Below, in pieces: positions 4,652 through 9,267 of a stretch of DNA of 9,267 nucleotides. The stretch comes from Nitrospinota bacterium. Lineage in GTDB: Bacteria; Nitrospinota; Nitrospinia; UBA9942. Position numbers and translations under genes: made by a program. Numbering within the stretch: the first letter of the stretch is position 1; each line of letters begins with the position of its first letter. The stretch covers positions 1-9,267 of the forward strand of contig JACQEW010000358.1 in NCBI GenBank assembly GCA_016200365.1. The letters are read 5' to 3'. The notes beneath the pieces were generated by a model. That model ran no database searches. It had not been told where the DNA came from and was given only the letters and a program-made list of their open reading frames with translations.

Positions 4652-6934
4652 TTATTTTATCATATTTTTTATCTTCTCCATAAGAGTCTGTATTCTTAAA
4701 GGCTTCTCGATAAATTCCAGCCCTTCTTCTGAAATCCCCTTCGATGTGATTATATCCTGAGTATATCCGCTTATAAAGAGGGCTTTCATATCTGGATTTA
4801 TCTTCCTGATAATATCATAAACCTCTTTCCCGTTTTTCTTAGGCATAATCACATCCATAATAACCATAGCGATACGCTCCTTGTTTTCGTAAAATTTTAA
4901 AATCGCATCCTCGCCGTCCGCAGCAGCAATTACATTATACCCATAGCTCTCGAGGGTATCTTTCAAAAATCCCCTTACTGTCTCCTCGTCTTCTGCAACG
5001 AGTATCGTCCCTCTCCCCCTCAAGTCATCCCGCGGCTTATAAGATAATGCCTCGGCAATACCTGTATCCTTATACTCTCCCGATGAGACAGGGAGATATA
5101 TCTTGAATGTCGTTCCAACACCATTTTCACTGTAAGCATTTATAAAACCCTCATGCTGTTTTATGACCCCGTAGACCAGGGAGAGACCAAGACCTGTCCC
5201 CTTACCCTTTTCCTTTGTCGTAAAGAACGGCTCAAAAATATGTGGGAGGTGTTTTTTATCTATGCCGCTGCCTGTATCGCTCATCGAGAGCATCATATAC
5301 CTTCCGGGCTTTGCATTGTATTTAGCAGTAAATACAGAATCGAGTATCAGGGTGGTTGTCTCGATTGTTAATCTTCCGCCTGATGGCATGGCATCCTTTG
5401 CATTAGTTGCAAGATTCAAAATAACCTGCTCTATCTGATGGGCATCGGCAAAAATCGGAAATTCTGTTTCAGTACAATTAATTTTAAGCTCGATGTCTTC
5501 GCCGATGACCCGCCTCAACATCTCCGAAATGCCTTCTATGATTTTATGAAGGCTTACCGTGCTCTGTCTCATAATCTGTTTGCGGCTGAATGCGAGGAGA
5601 CCCGATGTCAGCTTCTGCGCCTTTTCCGATGCGGTAAGCACCTGCTGTATGTCCTTTCTGACAGTCTCATTGCTGTCCCTAAGCTCCTCCTGAAGCAGAG
5701 AGGCATATCCTATGATAGCAGTCAGGAGATTGTTGAAGTCATGTGCAATCCCGCCTGCGAGGAGACCGAGGGACTCCATTTTCTGTGACTGACTCAATTG
5801 CTCCTGAAGCCTCTTTTTATCCGTAATATCCCTGTTGCTCACGCGTCTGCCAAAAAATTTATCCTCTGTGTAAATTGGACCGCATACATGGGACAGCCAT
5901 TTTTCATGTCCGTCCTTTGTGATGATACGGAATTCTATATCTTCATGCTGGGGCATATTAAAATTACTTAGATGTTTTTCAAATATTGCCCTCTCCTCAG
6001 GGTGGATGATGTCATATACGAGGTCACGATTCTCCGTAAAATCTTTCTGTGTATAGCCTGTAATCCTCTCGCATGAGGGTGACATAAAAACTATCTCTCT
6101 ACTCTCATTAACCCAGTATTCCCAATCGCCGGCAGATTCCGAGAGGGTCTTGAACTTCCATTCGCTTTCGGCAATTGCCTGCTGCTGTCTCTGGATGTTT
6201 CTGGAGAGGATAACGATACTGCCGATTCCAACAACCCATAAAAATATGTGGCTTATTGCTATGGTCATCTGCGTCCTTGCTTCGCTTTTATAATAGGGCT
6301 TCATGGGGACAGATATACTCATCCCTCCCCTGATATCACCCACCTTGTATCCCTGAAAGGCATGACATTTTAAGCAGCTTTCCTCTGTTTTTAGAGGCTT
6401 TAATACCCTCATATATGGCTTGCCGTTTATATCGGTAATTTCACTTATCTCACCCTCTCCTTTTTCAAAAGAGAGGAGCCCCTTTTTTTCCCATTCATCG
6501 GGTATATCTTTAGGATTCAGATATTTCAGGCTGACTGTCCGATTTATAGCAGGGAGGGCTGACTGCCGGCTGATTACTTCGTATATCTCCCTCAATATCC
6601 AGACAGGATTCATTAAAGTCAGTTTTTTGCCGCCCGTTGTCGTTAAATCCCTATCAGGATCTGTAAGATACGGGTTTGGCTGGATTTTATCCGTTACGGG
6701 AACATATACGCCGTCGAGATTGGCGCTCCAGTTTCTTACTGCAAGGCTGTGCTCAAATACAGTCCTTGCCTCGATACGAGCCTTCTCTATGGTCTCCTTA
6801 TGTGTTTGATAAATGTTCCATACAACAGAGAGGATAATAATAATTGTCCATCCCGATATTAAGTAAAGAGAATATCTCTTCGTAATAAGGGGCAGTCTGC
6901 TATTAAAATTTTTCATAACCATATTTGATAACAC
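4652..6934 (-). CDS. Hybrid sensor histidine kinase with periplasmic CxxCH sensor, PAS and receiver domains
   Basis: A 760-residue membrane-bound hybrid kinase. Transmembrane segments lie at about 22-42 and 224-245. Between them is a periplasmic domain of the DUF3365/Tll0287-like kind, with NPVWILREIYE (109-119), LNPKDIPDEWEKKGL (139-153) and CLKCH (187-191), a c-type heme motif suggesting redox or gas sensing. A PAS domain follows (about 255-375). Then come HisKA with His398 in AGGIAHDFNN, the HATPase boxes NLATNAKDAM (507-516), DTGSGID (553-559) and GKGTGLGLSLVYG (577-589), and a C-terminal receiver (643-758) with acceptor Asp694 in MDVIMP and Lys744. A GTG start at 6934 has AAAGG 8 nt upstream, provided by the arm of core element copy 3; ATG codons at 6922 and 6916 are alternatives. 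The sensed ligand and output partner are not visible. It interrupts the thpR-recA order. Confidence 0.93.
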   Translation of the reverse strand: MLSNMVMKNFNSRLPLITKRYSLYLISGWTIIIILSVVWNIYQTHKETIEKARIEARTVFEHSLAVRNWSANLDGVYVPVTDKIQPNPYLTDPDRDLTTTGGKKLTLMNPVWILREIYEVISRQSALPAINRTVSLKYLNPKDIPDEWEKKGLLSFEKGEGEISEITDINGKPYMRVLKPLKTEESCLKCHAFQGYKVGDIRGGMSISVPMKPYYKSEARTQMTIAISHIFLWVVGIGSIVILSRNIQRQQQAIAESEWKFKTLSESAGDWEYWVNESREIVFMSPSCERITGYTQKDFTENRDLVYDIIHPEERAIFEKHLSNFNMPQHEDIEFRIITKDGHEKWLSHVCGPIYTEDKFFGRRVSNRDITDKKRLQEQLSQSQKMESLGLLAGGIAHDFNNLLTAIIGYASLLQEELRDSNETVRKDIQQVLTASEKAQKLTSGLLAFSRKQIMRQSTVSLHKIIEGISEMLRRVIGEDIELKINCTETEFPIFADAHQIEQVILNLATNAKDAMPSGGRLTIETTTLILDSVFTAKYNAKPGRYMMLSMSDTGSGIDKKHLPHIFEPFFTTKEKGKGTGLGLSLVYGVIKQHEGFINAYSENGVGTTFKIYLPVSSGEYKDTGIAEALSYKPRDDLRGRGTILVAEDEETVRGFLKDTLESYGYNVIAAADGEDAILKFYENKERIAMVIMDVIMPKKNGKEVYDIIRKINPDMKALFISGYTQDIITSKGISEEGLEFIEKPLRIQTLMEKIKNMIK

Positions 6935-7042
6935 TGCAAAAACCTTTTTTCGAACGACTTTTTAGTTTTTCTTTTGTTCCTTTAAAATCTAAAAAAGGAC
7001 AAAAGAAAAAATAACGGAAGTGAGAAAAAAGGGTTTTTGCAG
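6934..7042 (-). repeat. Core hairpin element, copy 3
   Basis: The arms CTGCAAAAACCTTTTTT (6934-6950) and its complement (7025-7042) pair fully apart from one extra base, CC against CCC. The core at 6952-7024 is identical over 73 nt to copy 1, which lies more than 5 kb away, while the arms are unrelated to those of copy 1. It lies between thpR and the kinase. Its 3' arm (minus strand) supplies AAAAAAGG just before the kinase GTG. It has the same orientation as copies 1 and 2. Confidence 0.9.
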
Positions 7043-7068
7043 GATACTCATATTTCACTGTTCACTGG

Positions 7069-7635
7069 TCACTGTAATTTAATTTCCTCCAGCACGGTAT
7101 AAATCGCACCGGCAGGATTAAGCTGGCTCCTCATAAGGTTTATCTTATCTACGGCAATCTCGCCTGCTTCAATATCTCTATATATATGAATGGTGCGGAT
7201 GAGCTGGTTTTTCCCTCTCAGCGACTTTATCCTTCCGACGGTAAGATGAGGAGTAAAGCCCCTCTCTTCAGCCTCAAAACCTATTTTTGACAAACAGCCG
7301 TCAATACCCTTTTGAAGCCTGAACAGGCTGTCTGTCTTGTCCTCCAACCCCAGCCATATCACCCTGGGGTAATTCAAATTCGGGAAGACACCTGTTCCTC
7401 TGATATTGACGGTAAAAGGATTGATGCCGTTGGCAGCCGTTGATATACAATTTCCTATATCCTGTATCTGTGCCTCGGATATATTGCCTAAAAATTTCAG
7501 GGTAAGGTGAATGCTCTGGGGTCTTACCCAGCTTACAGGAGTCTCAACAGTTTTCAACTGCTCTTGTATGAGCGATATTTTCTCTCTTACCTCCTGCGGT
7601 ATTTCTATAGAGATGAAGGCTCTTATTGTTTGCAT
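7069..7635 (-). CDS. thpR: RNA 2',3'-cyclic phosphodiesterase, 2H family
   Basis: A 188-residue cytoplasmic 2H phosphoesterase of the ThpR/LigT type, which opens 2',3'-cyclic phosphate RNA ends to 2'-phosphates. Both catalytic HxT motifs are present: HLTLKFLG (His43, Thr45) and HLTVGRIK (His130, Thr132), spaced as in the family. The N-terminus MQTIRAFISIEIP and the segment VSWVRPQSIHLTL are typical. Length is normal at about 180-190. The start at 7635 is chosen by family alignment; an ATG three codons upstream (7644) is possible and further upstream codons are read from repeat B. No Shine-Dalgarno is seen. Genes of this family are often found next to cinA and recA, as here, although its in vivo substrate is not established. 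Confidence 0.93.
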   Translation of the reverse strand: MQTIRAFISIEIPQEVREKISLIQEQLKTVETPVSWVRPQSIHLTLKFLGNISEAQIQDIGNCISTAANGINPFTVNIRGTGVFPNLNYPRVIWLGLEDKTDSLFRLQKGIDGCLSKIGFEAEERGFTPHLTVGRIKSLRGKNQLIRTIHIYRDIEAGEIAVDKINLMRSQLNPAGAIYTVLEEIKLQ

Positions 7636-7646
7636 ACAGCACATAA

Positions 7647-7817
7647 AACCACAGAGACACGGAGACACAGAGAAAGAAAAAAAGATTAAAAAAGAGGCAA
7701 GATGCAAGAAACAAGCTGAAAGCTGAAAGAAGTCCCCTTTGAGCCTTGAGCTTTGAGCTTTCTTGCTTCTTACTTCTTGCTTCTTGTTTTTCTCTGTGCC
7801 TCTGTGTCTTTGTGGTT
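7647..7817. repeat. Nested inverted repeat B (CACAGAG type)
   Basis: The outer arm starts AACCACAGAGACACGGAG at 7647 and pairs with the complement ending GTGTCTTTGTGGTT at 7817. The inner arms are a different repeat text: GCAAGAAACAAGCTGAAAG-like units (7697-7729) against CTTTGAGCTTTCTTGCTTC (7751-7769) and following units. It fills the gap between cinA and thpR. No coding potential is supported; reading frames through it are low-complexity. Confidence 0.85.
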
Positions 7818-7834
7818 AAAATCAGGTTTTTGTT
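7816..7834. repeat. Shared repeat tail that provides the cinA stop codon
   Basis: TTAAAATCAGGTTTTTGTT matches 1134-1153 with one base less. Read on the minus strand, AACAAAAACCTGA encodes the last residues of cinA (T K T) and its TGA stop, so the repeat runs into the gene. Confidence 0.65.
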
Positions 7835-8298
7835 CCAAGGTAATCTCTTAGTAATTCAAGGGCTGCTGTGGCAGACTTCAACTTAATCTCCTCTCTCCCG
7901 CCTTTGAATCTGTATTCCTTCCAATCGGTTTTCTTATCGCCTGCTATAGCAATATACACCAATCCTACAGGTTTTTCAATTGTCCCGCCTCCATGTCCTG
8001 CAATTCCTGTTATTGAAAGTCCTATATCCGTTCCGCTCTTTGTCTTTACACCTTCAGCCATAGCAACGGCAGCATAAGAGCTTACAGCGCCATATCTTTT
8101 TATCGTATCTTCAGGAACACCCAAAAGCTCTACCTTCGCCCTGTTGCTGTATACTACACACCCCCTCTCAAAATAATCGGAGCTTCCCGGGACATTTGTA
8201 ATAAGGTGGGATACAAGTCCGCCTGTGCATGATTCTGCTATAGATAGGGTCAATTTTCTATCTCTCAATAACTTGCCGATTTCCTCTTCTATTTTCAT
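7822..8298 (-). CDS. pncC: Nicotinamide-nucleotide amidohydrolase, stand-alone CinA C-terminal domain
   Basis: A 158-residue CinA C-domain protein that deamidates nicotinamide mononucleotide to nicotinate mononucleotide, recycling the NMN released by NAD-dependent DNA ligase. The signature is clear: SIAESCTGG (19-27) with the catalytic Ser23, GCVVYSN (46-52), and SGTDIGLSITGIAGHGGG (88-105) followed by EKPVG. The usual GIAGPGGG has His in place of Pro (residue 102), a mild deviation. The N-terminal molybdopterin-binding-like domain of full CinA is absent, as in E. coli PncC. The start MKIEEEIGKLL is set by homology; upstream in-frame codons are repeat C. No Shine-Dalgarno is visible. The C-terminal GTKT and stop derive from the repeat tail at 7816-7834. 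It lies upstream of thpR and recA in a familiar gene order. Confidence 0.93.
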   Translation of the reverse strand: MKIEEEIGKLLRDRKLTLSIAESCTGGLVSHLITNVPGSSDYFERGCVVYSNRAKVELLGVPEDTIKRYGAVSSYAAVAMAEGVKTKSGTDIGLSITGIAGHGGGTIEKPVGLVYIAIAGDKKTDWKEYRFKGGREEIKLKSATAALELLRDYLGTKT

Positions 8299-8312
8299 AC
8301 AAAAATATTTTT

Positions 8313-8496
8313 TTAACGCAAAGTCGCAAAGAAAAGAACAAAAATAATCACACAAAGACACAAAGCCTCAAAGGAAATAAAAAAATGAAAGATTAAATCT
8401 TCTAATCTGTAATTCTTTTCTTTGCGTTCTTTGTGGCTTTGTGTGAGGAAACAAGAAAAATCATTTTTCTTTGCGACCTTTGCGCCTTTGCGTTAA
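8313..8496. repeat. Nested inverted repeat C (CGCAAAG outside, CACAAAG inside)
   Basis: The outer arm TTAACGCAAAGTCGCAAAG (8313-8331) pairs with the complement at 8465-8496, which holds one extra 9-nt unit. The inner arms CACACAAAGACACAAAG (8349-8365) and CTTTGTGGCTTTGTGTG (8429-8445) pair with one mismatch. It occupies most of the 220-bp gap between the Pro-rich gene and cinA, and reaches to within 15 nt of the cinA start. Confidence 0.85.
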
Positions 8497-8518
8497 TACT
8501 TTCATCTTTCTTTTTCTT

Positions 8519-9265
8519 CTAAAATTCTACTTTAATTTTTACCTTTGGTCTCAATAAGGCAGGGTTTACCTCTGTAATCGGAATATTAGGCGGCGGTATA
8601 TTAGCTCCAATTGTGCCGGGATACACTCCTATTGCTCCGGGCGGTAGTGGAAATGCCCCTACTCCCGGTGGCGGCGGATACGCTCCTATTGCTCCGGGCG
8701 GTAGTGGAAATGCCCCTATTCCCGGTGGCGGCGGATATGCTCCTATCGCTCCGGGCGGCATCATTGGCATCGTCATTCCCGGTGGAGGCATCCCTGGTCC
8801 AGTCATACCGGGAGGCATCATCGGCATCATCATTCCCGGTGGCATCATTGGTCCAGTCATCCCAGGAGGCGGCTTCATTCCTTCCATTCCAGGAGGCGGC
8901 TTCATTCCCTCCATTCCCGGAGGTGGTTTTCCTTCCATTCCAGGAGGCGGCTTCCCCTCCATTCCAGGAGGCGGCATCATTCCCTCCATTCCAGGAGGCG
9001 GCATCATTCCCTCCATTCCAGGAGGCGGCTTCCCCTCCATTCCAGGAGGCGGCATCATTCCTTCCATTCCCGGAGGCGGCTTCCCTTCCATTCCGGGAGG
9101 CGGTTTCCCTTCCATTCCAGGAGGCGGCATCATTCCTTCCATTCCCGGAGGCGGTTTCCCTTCCATTCCGGGAGGCGGTTTCCCTTCCATTCCAGGAGGC
9201 GGTTTCCCTTCTTTTTTGCCTTCAGGTTCTTTCTTAGCCGGTTGTTTAGATGGCTCAGTCTTTTC
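8519..9265 (-). CDS. Pro/Met/Gly-rich tandem repeat protein, 5' partial
   Basis: The frame is open to the window edge with no start codon of its own, so only the C-terminal 248 residues are seen. The order is a Lys/Glu/Pro-rich linker (KTEPSKQPAKKEPEGKK), then 13 tandem units alternating between MEGKPPPG (8 residues, 7 copies) and MEGMMPPPG or MEGMKPPPG (9 residues, 6 copies). Next come degenerate MTGPMMPPG-like units, two copies of a 19-residue unit (GAIGAYPPPPGIGAFPLPP), and a non-repetitive end, RPKVKIKVEF. The protein should be disordered or polyproline-like, with no cysteine and no membrane segment in the visible part. No homologous family was recognised and no function is proposed. The stop is TAG at 8519-8521. 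The antisense open frame across the region is a by-product of the repeats. Confidence 0.8.
   Translation of the reverse strand, partial: EKTEPSKQPAKKEPEGKKEGKPPPGMEGKPPPGMEGKPPPGMEGMMPPPGMEGKPPPGMEGKPPPGMEGMMPPPGMEGKPPPGMEGMMPPPGMEGMMPPPGMEGKPPPGMEGKPPPGMEGMKPPPGMEGMKPPPGMTGPMMPPGMMMPMMPPGMTGPGMPPPGMTMPMMPPGAIGAYPPPPGIGAFPLPPGAIGAYPPPPGVGAFPLPPGAIGVYPGTIGANIPPPNIPITEVNPALLRPKVKIKVEF
8633..8749 (-). repeat. 57-nt tandem repeat in the Pro-rich gene
   Basis: Two successive 57-nt units (19 codons) differ at only a few bases and encode GAIGAYPPPPG(I/V)GAFPLPP. They mark the second repeat type in the protein. Confidence 0.8.
8860..9209 (-). repeat. 24/27-nt tandem repeat array in the Pro-rich gene
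   Basis: In-frame units of 24 nt (MEGKPPPG) and 27 nt (MEGMMPPPG or MEGMKPPPG) are joined head to tail. From the N-terminal side the order is K, K, MM, K, K, MM, K, MM, MM, K, K, MK, MK, preceded by one partial unit. Synonymous differences (CCA/CCC/CCG-type changes on the plus strand) show that the units are not all fresh copies. Confidence 0.9.
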
Positions 9266-9267
9266 CG

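Noticed and set aside
7636..7707. N-terminal extension of ThpR that looks like a signal peptide (LIFFSFSVSPCLCGF)
   Set aside because: It is a translation of the CACAGAG repeat arm; ThpR enzymes are cytoplasmic and begin near MQTIRAF.
8299..8361. N-terminal extension of CinA (MSLCDYF...)
   Set aside because: These codons come from repeat C and give a Cys/Phe-rich stretch; the family start is at MKIEEEIG.
8611..9237. Long plus-strand open frame (about 208 codons) opposite the Pro-rich gene
   Set aside because: It consists of repeated FQEAASFPP-like text that is the antisense of the 24/27-nt repeat units. The minus-strand frame has the regular units, a natural stop, and agrees with the direction of all other genes.

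Overview
The window carries ten protein-coding genes, all read from the minus strand, so transcription runs from right to left. In that order they are: a Pro/Met/Gly-rich repeat protein (5' end cut off by the window), a stand-alone CinA C-domain amidase (PncC), an RNA 2',3'-cyclic phosphodiesterase (ThpR), a hybrid sensor histidine kinase with a periplasmic CxxCH domain, RecA, a small coiled-coil membrane protein, RecX, a type IV prepilin peptidase, a YjbQ/UPF0047 protein and an arginase. No tRNA, rRNA, CRISPR array or transposase gene was found.

The gene set (prepilin peptidase, multi-heme-style redox sensor, arginase), the moderately AT-rich composition and the many CGCAAAG/CACAGAG-type intergenic repeats suggest a free-living, probably anaerobic Gram-negative environmental bacterium. 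Nitrospirota or a deltaproteobacterium-like lineage would fit, but this is an inference and no marker here settles it.

Layout: 1-123 is a repeat-like 3' flank of arginase; 124-1035 arginase; 1036-1152 nested inverted repeat A; 1153-1569 yjbQ; 1570-1708 core element copy 1; 1709-2494 prepilin peptidase; 2494-2528 a heptamer array; 2516-3007 recX; 3017-3043 a strong hairpin; 3044-3379 the coiled-coil gene; 3426-4502 recA; 4503-4651 core element copy 2; 4652-6934 histidine kinase; 6935-7068 core element copy 3; 7069-7635 thpR; 7636-7821 inverted repeat B; 7822-8298 cinA; 8299-8518 inverted repeat C; 8519-9265 the repeat protein.

The cinA/thpR/recA/recX backbone is a DNA uptake, repair and RNA-end processing neighbourhood seen in many bacteria. 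Here it is interrupted by the sensor kinase and the coiled-coil protein, with a prepilin peptidase (type IV pilus or type II secretion) added downstream.

The most unusual feature is not a gene. Three intergenic gaps carry copies of a roughly 70-nt element with a near-invariant core (73 of 73 nt identical between copies 1 and 3). It is enclosed by outer arms whose sequence differs completely from copy to copy, yet within each copy the two arms are nearly perfect reverse complements (18/19, 18/18, and 17 paired with one 1-nt bulge). The core also shows a compensatory change in copy 2. Three further gaps hold nested inverted repeats of a second class, in which the two arms of one copy also resemble each other more than they resemble other copies. 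Together the two classes fill every intergenic gap longer than about 100 bp.
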